A stretch of 64,000 nt of DNA. Source: Alnus glutinosa (Eukaryota > Streptophyta > Magnoliopsida > Fagales > Betulaceae). This document shows, piece after piece, positions 12,696 through 22,909 of the stretch; position 1 is the stretch's first letter; the number at the start of each line of letters is the position of its first letter. A program made the position numbers and the translations under genes. Under the pieces are notes generated by a model that worked only from the letters and a program-made list of their open reading frames with translations, made no database searches and had not been told where the DNA came from. The stretch covers positions 27,120,628 to 27,184,627 of the forward strand of contig NC_084897.1 of NCBI RefSeq assembly GCF_958979055.1, read 5' to 3'.

Positions 12696-13157
12696 AGTTT
12701 TGGCTCTTGGAGGTGGCCGAACCACCCCGCGGCCCTGGGGGGTAATTCGGCCACCCCCAAAAGCCAAATAGCTAAAAAAAAAAAATGTATCAAGGAGTTT
12801 TAGCCCTTGGGAGTTGGGGGAGCCACCCCCCAAGGGCCTTGGGGGACACCCCTTTTCTTCTTTTTTTCCAATTTTTTTTTTAAAAGTTTTTAACACTTTT
12901 TTTTTAGTTTTATTATTTTTAATTTTTCAATTTTTTATTAATTTTTAAAGTTTTTTATTTTTTATTTTTTTTTTACATTATGGCACATGTCTACTCATAG
13001 GAGCTGATACGTAATATACAGTTAGTTTTTTGACAGAAAAATTAATAGAAGTAATAAGTCTTTTTTCAAAACTCATGTACCATCTACAATGCGAATTAAA
13101 ACTGAAGTCCCAAAAACTAAAATTTCTAAAGCACATGTACCAAAAAGTCTTTAATCC
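12412..13157. mobile_element. Non-autonomous Mutator-like element, copy 1
   Basis: Long terminal inverted repeats of about 170 bp: the left end GAGTTAAAGATCTTTATGGT pairs with the reverse complement of the right end (GGATTAAAGACTTTTTGGTA), followed on both sides by matching TTCAATTCGCA/TTTAATTCGCA and CCGTCCAAAAACTAA-type motifs. The interior has a (TA)n run at about 12652-12692 and GC-rich mirrored units of the type GGTGGCCGAACCACCCC. It is the same family as 25039-25987, whose 9-bp target duplication is clean; here the flanks TATATTTAA and AATATATAA agree only in part. No transposase is present, and the short open frames inside are by-products of the repeats. Confidence 0.78.
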
Positions 13158-14873
13158 AATATATAATTTTGTATTGATTTTGCAAGCGTAAAAAGTTGAA
13201 AACCTCGTGGAGAAGAGTAAAAAAAAAAAAACAAACACATGCTTCTTTTCTTTTTCAGTTTTTTTTTTTTTGAAGGAGACATGCTTCTTTTCTAAGTTAT
13301 CAAGATCAAAGCGCGGATGACCTGGATCACAAACTGCCCTAGTTTGCGGAAATCGAAATCCGAGCAATAAAAGTCATGATAATACATTATCGATACATAC
13401 TATGTTCAAGCTGTTTACTATATTTAAATTATTGACATGATGTCATGATGTCTTTAGATTGTAGTAGCTGAATTTAGTTTTTTTTTTTGCTACACACCGG
13501 TCACTTTTAAAATTACTATTAAATCTCAAATTCAATAATGATTTTAAAAGTCACATTAAAGAGTGTGAGAGTAGGAGTATATATAGCATTTTTTTTTTTA
13601 ATTTAATTGTTGATCTTTTTGGTCATTACTTATAAAAAAACAAAGGGGCGTCAACGCTCGTAACAAATTAATAATGAGATAATAAACAAAGTTCAAATAT
13701 CGTTTGTCCATGAGTTCACTGTGAATAAAAACAAATATTATGTTCATGATGATGTTCATCAGTTCATCCATCCGTTCTAACAAAACTAAAGGATTAAATG
13801 AGCAGGCAATCCTTTATCTAGCTATCCCATTCCCCAATCCCCGTCATATGGTAAAATTTCCATCTAAACTAACGGTCAAATCTAAATCAGGATGCAATTT
13901 GAAATATTTTGGTAGTTAATAGATTCAAGTTGCAGCGAGTTGTAATTTAGAGGTGTTACCTCCTCGTCCTGCCTAGTGATCAGGGGTGAATCTGATACTC
14001 CCTGATTTTTTCAAGTACCATAATGGGAATAGATGACTTTTCTCATCCATTGCTGATAACTCACCTTGATTGGTTTTTTTTTTATTATTATTATTTTCTG
14101 AGTAATTCACCTCATATGGTTTCCGTACAGAATTTCATTCTGGTTGAATTTGGGAAAAAGAAAATTGAAGAACTAACATGTGTACATATGAAACTTTTTT
14201 TTTAGAACTCGTCTCGATGATCATACTCATGATTGATGTATCTGTGTTCGTACCTGGTAATGTTATGAGATTTCTCAAGCTCAGCTACATTTTATATGAG
14301 ATTCAAGGTTTGGCAGCTGCAATATTGGTAGTCAGGACAGATAAGCCACCAGTCAGTCCCAAGCTTGGGCTGTCCACCTTTATACAATAAGAAAGGTCCA
14401 ACTTTACAACATATGCTCAATCTATGGACATGAACAATGGGAGAGAATTTTTTTCAAGAGTTAAGACAATGTATTGATAAAAAAGGGATTTGATTCTTGC
14501 ACTACACCATCACAACAACCCCTCACATGAGAGTAGGCCCCAGTGTGTGGGTCTCACCCTCATGTGAGGGGTTGTTGTATTGGTGTTGTAAATCTAACAT
14601 TTTTCGATAAAAAAAATAGTATATCTTATGAGGCAAACAGAACCAGCAAGTATCAAATGCTTTGTTATTTAACAGGTCAAAATTTTTTACAATATTACTA
14701 ACAAGGGTTTTACATTTCAAGTTTTCAACTTTTAGAAACCGAATAGATCTACCCTGATTTCTGTTTGTAATGGGCGTCATATTTCCCTTGAAACAACTTC
14801 TATAACGCCACATGACCCGTCTCGAGTTTTCCAAAGTAGCTCTACATCGCAGTTAAATGGCAAAGATTTGACC
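13158..14873. other. AT-rich spacer 3' of the plastid-protein gene
   Basis: No gene seen. Contents: T/A runs, a 107-bp palindromic segment at about 13486-13592 (arms GCTACACACC.. and ..GAGTGTGAGAGTA), and the hairpin repeat listed at 14490-14600. The proximal part should contain the 3' UTR of the minus-strand gene ending at 14874. Confidence 0.45.
14490..14600. repeat. Hairpin repeat, copy 1
   Basis: Near-perfect palindrome: the arm CACAACAACCCCTCACATGA pairs with TCATGTGAGGGGTTGTTG, enclosing a short loop, with outer arms TTGCACTACACC and GGTGTTGTAAATCTAACA. A second copy lies at 23447-23580. This is a MITE-like repeat with no protein. Confidence 0.75.
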
Positions 14874-17800
14874 CTACCGATAGCCATCCCTCCGGTCTTG
14901 TTCCTCAGCTTCCTTGTTAGCAGCTTGAACAGATTTGAACCACAGGAATCCCTGTATTCAGCATTCATGTTATTTTGCCATGGCCTATACTTGAGCACAG
15001 AGTACTTAGCAAAATAGATGTAGAACTGGATTTCACAATTTGGGCTCTTATACATAAGTTAATTTCAAGATCTAAGAAATCAAATTTGTTAGTCCTCCGG
15101 ATATCTTGCTTTATTTGTTTATGTCACATGTCAATATTCTGAAGATCTTGTTATCGTATTTGTCATGTAATAATTTTTCTGATATTATTTTCACATTTCA
15201 CATGTAAAGTTAGGCTATATTCAACTATAAATAGTCTTGGTCACTGTAAAGTTTTACTCTCTCAAAATACAAAAGCCTTTTTTGTATATTCTTTTCTTCT
15301 CCCTCTCTTTCTCTTAACAATCAAAGCTATCTTTCTGTGGCATTCAATAGTGGTGGAAAGCTTTCACTCATCGTTGCATTCTCTTTACGGATCGAGTATC
15401 TATGGGTATTATTTCATTAAATAAATAATACCATAGATTCTACTAGTGTTGATCTACATTCTGCCGGTGAGACGAAGTCATTCCGACCACTCGCGTGCCC
15501 TCACACGCCACTTGAAGTTCCTGACAGACTTCCACGCGCTGCCACTTGCGTAATCCATAGCCTGAGTTCGTAATCCACTCGGGGTAGCCCAACCTCGGCC
15601 TATCTAGCGGGCCACCATTGCCCATCTCCCTGCCTCCCTGGCATACCGTCGGTCCAACCCGCCAGCCACCGTTCAGTCCAGCTCGTCTTTGACAACCCAA
15701 ACCATTATTCCCCGCCATCTTGGACCACTGTCCACCGCCATCTCCAGCTTCTTCGGTTGCCATCCAACAGGTGCATATGCCATTCCCAAAAAGGAAAAAC
15801 AGCACCAACAAAAAAAGAGAAATGATAGGGGTACCAAATTCTTTTACTAAAAGATGGGTACCAAATGATGTGGAGTTTATTCATTGATACTTGTAGCATT
15901 TCTTTTTATTAATTGTTTTGATCATCTCTAATGAATAAGCTCCACATCATTTGGTACTCATCTTTTGGTAAAAGAATTTGGTACACCTAGCATCCCTCAC
16001 AAAAAAAACCACCCAAAAAAAATATCTCAATGGCTTAAGTATTTGGCACTAATAAAGATCTGCCTCAACCTTTCCATGTCATTTTGGATGGGACAAATTA
16101 CTGCACATGGGCTTATAACAAGTGACTCTTTCTTCGAGGCTAAATCTTAAGGAGTTATGTAACCAGACCAGAGGCTCGTCCACTGCAAGGCAAAAAATGA
16201 GTCTCCCACAAACTTTGCTAGTCGACTTCAAGTTTGGAAAAGCAGTGACTACTGTATTATTTCTTGGTTCGCCAATACCTCATTGCTCTCCATCAATATG
16301 ATGTTCAACCGGTTTGAAACTGTCAAGGAAGTATGGGAGTACTTGCTCAGCAGTATCAACTCGACATTAAGCTGAGTACTATGTGCCAAGAGCCATGTCA
16401 GTTGATTACTAACTTTTACTCGCAAATGAAAGCAATTGTCTATTGATGAACCCAAGTGGAAGTGCACCTCAAATGCTTCTGACTTCAACTTCATTATTTA
16501 TAGTGATCACAGGTTCTTAACTTAGTTTCTCACTGAAATATGCAGTGAATTTACGTCTATCCATGTCTCTTTGCTGCATCAATCACCTCCACCCACGCTT
16601 GATAGCGCTCTCAGCGAACTCATCTCAAAATAGACAAAAGTTCACCACCATGAAAGCTTAAAACTCAAAGGTGGTCATGGCTACAGGTCTATCCTCCAAG
16701 GGAACTTCGGCTCCTCCTCCCACTCATCCTCAACTCGGTCTATAAAGTGCAGTTTCTACAATCGTTGGAGACATCATTTTAACGATTGTAGGAAAAAAAT
16801 TGGGAAAACAAAAATTATGATGGAGTGCAGCCGCTCAAGGGTGGTCCACCGCCTAATTGCCAAGCTGAGTGCACCCAGAGTTAATTAGCTGGCCCGTGGT
16901 ACGTCTATGGCCACATAATTGATGCCATGATCTAAGGATCGCACAACCCTAGCATACAGGAGTATAGGACGTAACAGTATGCATAGGCCATAGTAAGAGG
17001 AAAAGAAAGCAATTTTTCTTGAGTATAATGTTATGAGGGAGAATTCTAAAAGTTTCCTTATATTGTCAATTAAATTTTTTAAAGGAAGCTGTTTTTACTC
17101 ATAGTATATGATGAAGAAAAAGATTTTTCTTAAGTTTCGTTTTATGAAGAAGTTAATTTAGAGTTATGTTGAGGTCCACGTTTTCAAAGATAGTTTTTCA
17201 AATAGTATTTTAAAAACCTTCTTTCTTATGTTGAGTTAAGAGTTTTCAAAGGAGAATGTTTTTAACCAACCGGTTTAAAATTGGTTGGGAATATTACTTA
17301 TGGAGCTTTTTTGCTTATTTGTTTTGTTTTCAGGTCAGGTTGAGATGTAGTAGAATGCTGGATGCAAGTTAGATGGGGGATTTCATTTCATGTCATATTT
17401 TAGATTAACTTATTTTCAACAAGGGCCTAAGGGCCTAAGGGGCATAAGAGAGCAATTTTTTTCAGAAACTTTTATTATGCTATGACCTTTACGTTTCCAC
17501 AATCTTGTTTAACAAAGGCTTTTATTTGCGCCTTTAAGGCTTCTAATTTAACAAACCTAACCCTTGCGGGTTGGGGGTATTACATGTTTTGTGCTTCTTC
17601 AACCACATGAGCCCATTAAGTTAGAGCATCGGTCTCGATTATGTTGTTTCTTAGGTTATGGCATCGACCATAAGGGGTATTGCTACTATGACTTTATATT
17701 TCGATGATTACAAATTTCTCGCCATGTGGATTTCTGGAACACAAGATATTTGCTACTTTATCTAATTTCCCTTCCCAGACATTAGCTATTCGCCTATTTT

Positions 17801-20800
17801 CACTAATCCTTCCCTTGACTTGTATCCAACTTCTTCTAACTTTGATGCAGGATTTTCGATCTCTTCAATTGACTCCACAAAGACCTTTTCCAATGACAGT
17901 GCTCCATCTGCTGATCCTTCAACTACCTCTTCCAAGCCTAATTCCATTGTCATTTTAGACCTTCAAGAGCATTTCCTTCTCATCTTAGTGACTATCACTA
18001 TTTTTCTGTTCTTGCGACTCTTCATGAGCCTTGCTCCTTTCTTGAGGTCAATACTAACCCTCTTTGGCAACAAGCCATGTCCGAAGACTTCAAACCCTCA
18101 CCAAAACCCACACTTGAAACCTGGTAGATTTGCCTCTTAAAAAGACTAGTCAATTGCAAGTGGATCTACAAGATCAAAACTCAGTCAGATGGATCTGTTA
18201 AGTTATACAAATCATTGTCTTGTGGCAAAAAGGTTCACACAAGAGTATGGAATTGACTATGAGAAACTTTTGTTCTTGTTGTTAAAGTGTCCCACATTGC
18301 TAAAAGATCCTTGTCTTGTAGACTTTATAAGCCATGGATACCCCTCCTCTCTCAAGGCGTCTTTTGAGAATGAGTAAGGCCCATGGACTTTTACATGATA
18401 TCAGAGCAGGTACCTTTGACAATGATGGGCCTTTCCCTCCCGTTGTTGAACACGTGTTTGGCCAAAGATGCCACACGTGAGGGGGCGTGTTAAAGTGTCC
18501 CACATTGCTAAGAGATCCTTGTCTTGTAGACTTTATAAGCCATGAACACCCCTCCTCTCTCAAGGCGTCTTTTGAGAGTGAGTAAGGCCCATGGACTTTT
18601 ACACTTGTAGCCCGTCTCACTTCTGTTTGTTTCCTATTTACAGTTGCAGTTTTCCATCGCTAGAACCTCTTTCAGATGGATATTAAGAACGTCTTTCTTA
18701 TTCTTGCAGAATAAGTTTATATGAAGCCTCTTCCAGGTTATAAGCATCTACCTAATAAGGTTTTTCGTCTACGTTGAGCACTCTATAGGCTCAAACAAGC
18801 ATGATACGCAGACTTGGATTCAGCAGTATCATTGCGCGACTTGGATTTGTTTCATTCTTATGACTCTGCCTTGTTTATCTATCGCACTAATATTGGCATT
18901 ATCCTACTCTTACTTTATGTGGATGACAATATTATTACTGGAGATGATACGCATGGCATGTGTATGCTACAAACTCTTCACAATCAACAATTTGAAATGA
19001 AAGATCTAGGTACTCTTAGTTACTTCCATCTTCCATGGCCTTAAAATCTCATCCAACTTCGAGGGCTATTTTCTCTCACATGCGAAGTATGCTTTTGATA
19101 TTTTGTTATGCATCGACTTAACTGACAATAAAACAATTGATAGATTATTGGAGACTAATGTTAAACTTTGTGCCATAGATAATGAACCACTTCGAGATGC
19201 TGCTCTTTATCGCCAATTGGTTGGCAATAGAGCTGTACAAGCGGTGGCAGTTAGCGATTATTGCCTCTAACTGCTAACTGCACCGCCTTAGACAATTAGC
19301 AATTTTGAGTAACCAGTGGTTAGCGGTTATTTATGCCTAAATTGCACCACGATAACCGTCTGCTAGGTATGGGCATTTTGGGCCTATTTTGGTGTTGTGA
19401 GCCTTTTTTGGGCTTGTTTTAGACGGTTTTGGGCTTGTTTTAAGTGTTTTGGTATGAAACTCTATACCCAAACAACATCGTTTTGCAATACTACATCTAT
19501 ATATAAGAGTAGACGATTAACGATTATTAACTACCTACTATACCACTGCTAACCGCACCACTCTAGGCAGTTAGTTGGGAAAAGCCACCGCTAGCCATAC
19601 AGCCTTAGGCGTTTGCAGTATTTAACGGTTAATAATTGTCCACCTGTACAGTTCTAGTTGGCAACTTGATTTATCCCCCTGTTTGATACGTTCAGGTTTT
19701 CAGGGCTTATGTGGCAACACACGTGGCAACACACGTGGCAGTACTAAAGCCCAAGTTGGCAAAGAATAAGGAGTATAATCTCCATATATTATTTCCCTAA
19801 GTGTTTTAGCTAACAAGGAATTTATTTTCCATTAGTTTATTTCCTTCCTAGTTATTTTCCTACATGATGTAATGACGGCTAGACCTAATGATTATGTCTT
19901 ATGACCTAACCGTCTTCTATATAAGTGTAACCCTAATGAATAAAATGTCATGCTGAATATTATGAAAACCTAGCATCTTTATTGGTATCTTGGAGATCAC
20001 AGCTCCCTCGAAATAGCCATTGGAGATCACGACTCTCTCGAAGTAGTCTTTATCCCTTTTTCTTTGTTCTTTTTATTATTTGATTGCATCAAGTGGTATT
20101 AGAGCGAAGGTTGATTGTTTTCTACAACAATCTCCGATCCACATCATCACCATGTCTTTCTGGAATGAAGAGGAACGAGAAAGGCTAGACAAGATTTGGT
20201 CAGAATTTCTCGCATGGAAAGAGGAATCTAGCAAATAGATGGAGGAGATCAGGAAAAGAATTGAAAGTTTTTCTCCACCACGCACCTCTCCTGCGAGCCA
20301 AGCCCCACCTATACAACCTGCCTCCCGGCTAAGTTCCCAATCAAATTTGTTGTTGTAGGCGATCTTGGACAGACTAGGTGGACCAACTCAACCCTCCAAC
20401 ACATAGCAAAATCGAACTACAACATGCTGATCCTGCCAGGAGACTTATCATATGCAGATTTCTACCAACCTTTATGGGATTCATTCGGCAGGCTGGTCAA
20501 GTCACTGGCCAGCCAGCGGCCTTGGTTGGTGACCCAAGGAAACCACGAGATTGAGAAGTTCCTAGCATTCCACTCCATACCCTTCACAGCCTTGAATGCA
20601 AGATGGCACATGCCATATGAAGAGAGTGGGTCGGGCTCGAACCTCTACTACTCTTATAATATAGCCGAGGTTCATGTCATCATGTTGGGTTTGTACACAG
20701 ATTTTGGTCCTGGCCTACCACAGTATAAGTGGTTATAGGCAGACTTAGGGAAGATTGATTTGGAAATGACTCCGTGGACAGTAGCGCGCATTCATGTGCC

Positions 20801-22909
20801 ATGGTATAATTCTAATATTGCTCATCAGAGGGAGAAAGAGCCGGTTGAGATGAAGGCAGCCATGGAAGGGCTGATCTACCAAGCTCGCGTGGATGTTGTT
20901 TTGGCTAGACTTCTTGTAGCGGCTAGTCCAGTGCAGGTTGTCGTCGGCAGTTTTCTACCTAGCAACCAGCTTGAGCCAAAACCAGAATTCTTCCTTAGGG
21001 ACAAGGAAGATGTTAGGGGAGAGGGATGATATGTTAAGATTTTCAGGGCTTATGTGGCAGTACTAAAGCCCAAGTCGGCAGAGAATAAGGAGTATAATCT
21101 CCATATTTTATTTCCCCATGTGTTTTAGGTAGTAAGGAATGTATTTTTTTCCATTAGTTTATTTCCTTCCTAGTTATTTTCTTGCATAATGTAATGACGG
21201 CTAGACCTAATGGTTATGTCTTATGACCTAGTCATCTTCCATACAAGTGTAACCCTAATGAATAAAATATCGTGCTAAATATTATTAAAAACCTAGAACC
21301 TTTGTTGGTATTTTGGAGGTCATGGCTTCCTCAAAGTAGTCATTGGAGAACACGGCTCTCTCGAAGTAGCCCGTATCATTTTCTTGTTCTTTTTATTATT
21401 TGATTGCATCACTGTCACACATCTGGATATTACCCAATGAGATGTGTTATTTGTACACACTGTGTGCAAATATCATTAGCCATTACCCAATATTGTGCAC
21501 TTGGTCAGTTAGTTTATGACCAAACGATACTCTATTCACTATGTAGCCGTCCTTTGACTCCTTAGATATGTGAGAGGGACACTATCCCATGACCTTCATT
21601 TTTCTTCTCACTCTTCTTTGGGTTTACTAATCTATTTTGATGCAGATTGGGCAAGAGATACCACTAACCGTCACTCTACCAATGGTTGCTCTTTCTTGCT
21701 AGGTGACTTTATTATCTCTTGGTGCAATAAGAAACAATCAGTTGTTGCTAGATCCAACACAAAAGCCGAATGCCGCACACTTGTTCTGCACACTTGTTCA
21801 CACCACCTCTGAACTCGTTTGGCAGTGCTAGCTTCTATAAGACATAAGCGTCATTTAGACCACCAGCTTGCCAATTTATTGTGATAATCAGAGTGCTATA
21901 AAGATAGCCCACAATGATGTCTTCTACAAGCATACTAAACACATACCAGCTTGCAGCTGTGTTCACTAAAACACATCCTCCTAGACATTTCCGTGCTCTT
22001 TTCTCCAAACTCAAGATGTTCTCTATGCTACCACCTTGAGTTTGCAGAGACGTTAGAATCCTCCGGATCTTGCCTTATTTTATCTAAGTCATATGACAAT
22101 CTCATGAGTATCTTGTTACCATATTTGTTATTTAATAATTTTCTTGATATTATTTTCCTTATTTTACATATACTGTGCATTATATTGCCACGCTATATTT
22201 AACTATAAATATTCCACATCACTTTACAATTTTTTATTATCTTCTTCTCTCCTCCTTCTATCTTCACAAAATTAACAAAGAAAAGAAAAAATAGAAATGA
22301 GATCAATTCAGAACAACTTACTGAAACGGGAATACCAGTTAATGCGAAAAATCCAAGCAATGGAGCATAAAAAATGCTGTCTGAGTTCAAAATTCCAAAC
22401 ACAGGCCTCTGGTTCACATATTCAAAAACAGAACCTATCTGCAGTCCGAAAGTTACAAGAAAATTTAAGAAACAAAAGAGCATTTAATAGAATTAGTTTT
22501 GCAGGTCATAAAATGAAAATGAAGAGGAAAATGAACTTACAGCAGCAATTGCAGTGACTGCTGAGGCAAGTAAGTAAACATAGAAGGGAATCTCAAATAT
22601 CTGTTGCGATGTACTTTCCTTGCCTTCATCCTGAGCCCAAGGAGGGGGCACATCTGAATCTGCCCTGGCCCAAGAAGGTATTGTTTCTTCAGTCTTGCTA
22701 GGCTCTTTAGAGCTTTCGGTCACAGCTAACACAGAGAACCTATGAGATATTTTCTTTTGAGAACCATGACGACTCGGGTTCCTTTTTGCAGTTAGTTCAT
22801 CTAGAATTCTCCGTCCAGCACCGAGGAATGATCTGGGGAATAACGGATTCTCTTTCCTAGAACTATGAATTAAGCTTGAATTCCATGAACACAAGAAGCC
22901 TGTTGCCAT
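14874..22909 (-). CDS. Plastid-targeted two-helix membrane protein, uncharacterised
   Basis: Three exons on the minus strand: 22909-22541 (123 codons), 22438-22322 (39 codons) and 14951-14874 (25 codons plus TAG), all joined in phase 0, giving 187 aa. Splice sites are canonical: GCT|GTAAGT, CTGCAG|ATA, TCA|GTAAGT and AATACAG|GGA. The N-terminus is Ser/Arg-rich and lacks acids, like a chloroplast transit peptide, and may be cut near RFSVLAV. Then comes an acidic Pro-rich linker (PSWARADSDVPPPWAQDEGK), a first membrane helix (YVYLLASAVTAIAAIGSVFE), a loop (NQRPVFGILNSDS), a second helix (FYAPLLGFFALTGIPVSGF) and a charged stromal-type tail (ANKEAEEQDRRDGYR). I recognise the pattern as a conserved plant plastid protein but cannot name it. 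The last intron is 7.37 kb because an old Ty1/copia nest sits in it; both splice sites survive. That the third exon belongs here is inferred from phase, splice signals and family memory. Confidence 0.8.
15821..15996. mobile_element. Foldback MITE in the copia leader
   Basis: About 176 bp that fold almost end to end: the left arm GGTACCAAATTCTTTTACTA.. pairs with the right arm ..TGGTAAAAGAATTTGGTACA, and the inner arms share CCAAATGATGTGGAG. The centre is AT-rich. No coding potential. Superfamily not determined. Confidence 0.75.
18280..18603. mobile_element. TRIM-type miniature LTR element
   Basis: Two direct repeats of 116 bp (18280-18395 and 18488-18603), each starting TGTTAAAGTGTCCCAC and ending TTTTACA, differ at about four positions by eye. 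The 5' repeat is followed at once by TGATATCAGAGCAGG, a primer-binding site of the initiator-methionine tRNA type; a purine-rich tract (GTGAGGGGGCG) precedes the 3' repeat. The 92-bp interior has no coding capacity. A perfect 5-bp target duplication, CTTGT, flanks it at 18275-18279 and 18604-18608. It interrupts the reverse-transcriptase remnant of the copia element, so it is younger than its host. Confidence 0.93.
19228..19656. mobile_element. Non-autonomous hAT element (MITE), 429 bp
   Basis: Imperfect terminal inverted repeats TAGAGCTGTACAAGCGG and, from the other end, TAGAACTGTACAGGTGG. A perfect 8-bp duplication, GTTGGCAA, flanks it at 19220-19227 and 19657-19664. The 8-bp duplication and TAGAGCTG-type ends are hAT hallmarks. 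The interior repeats GTTAGCGGTTA-like motifs near both ends and has no transposase. It sits inside the copia reverse-transcriptase remnant. Confidence 0.93.
19684..21411 (+). mobile_element. Non-autonomous LTR element carrying a purple acid phosphatase segment
   Basis: Fossil element, broken, with several breaks. Its LTRs are 19684-20091 and 21027-21411, both starting TGATA and ending TTTGATTGCATCA, and differ at roughly one site in ten. The 5' copy also has a short repeated GTGGCAACACAC unit. A primer-binding-like site (TGGTATTAGAGCG) follows the 5' LTR and a purine tract precedes the 3' LTR. The flanks CTGTT and CTGTC suggest a 5-bp target duplication. The interior begins with a short gag-like start (about 20152-20330); then about 20335-20920 matches the catalytic domain of a plant purple acid phosphatase of the PAP18/20/22 type: VVGDLGQT, LPGDLSYAD, TQGNHEIE, HVPWYNSN. 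It reads across without introns, as a cDNA-derived segment would. The last part before the 3' LTR looks like a retroelement polyprotein end. Host capture by an LTR element is the simplest reading. Confidence 0.85.

Larger units (their letters stand above)
15087..22277 (+). mobile_element. Old, broken Ty1/copia LTR retrotransposon with nested insertions
   Basis: Fossil element. The 5' LTR is about 15087-15319 and the 3' LTR about 22051-22277; they align over their length but are strongly diverged, so this is the oldest member of the nest. Recognisable parts in order: a GC-richer leader to about 15815, a gag-like region about 16020-16850, an integrase C-terminal remnant about 17690-17770, reverse-transcriptase remnants about 18110-19220 and 21412-21560, and an RNase H remnant about 21620-21830. 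It is degenerate, with many breaks. Four insertions interrupt it: a foldback MITE (15821-15996), a TRIM (18280-18603), a hAT MITE (19228-19656) and an LTR element with a host-gene segment (19684-21411). The stretch 16880-17600 is unassigned and may be a further insertion. The whole lies in the last intron of the gene at 14874-22909, on the opposite strand. Confidence 0.88.

Noticed and set aside
12591-12896. Open frame with a Tyr-Ile repeat at 12.6-12.9 kb
   Set aside because: It is translated (TA)n microsatellite plus the GC-rich units of the Mutator-like element.
14777-15055. 92-codon open frame on the minus strand as a separate gene
   Set aside because: It overlaps the last exon (14951-14874) of the plastid-protein gene in another frame; the splice acceptor, phase and the ANKEAEEQDRR tail support the exon frame instead.
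15443-15811. 122-codon minus-strand frame in the copia leader
   Set aside because: Lies wholly within the GC-richer untranslated leader of the retroelement, with no recognisable domain.
16880-17600. Possible solo LTR inside the copia element
   Set aside because: The stretch does not match gag or pol and ends in GGGGTATTACA, but I found neither a clear start nor a target duplication.
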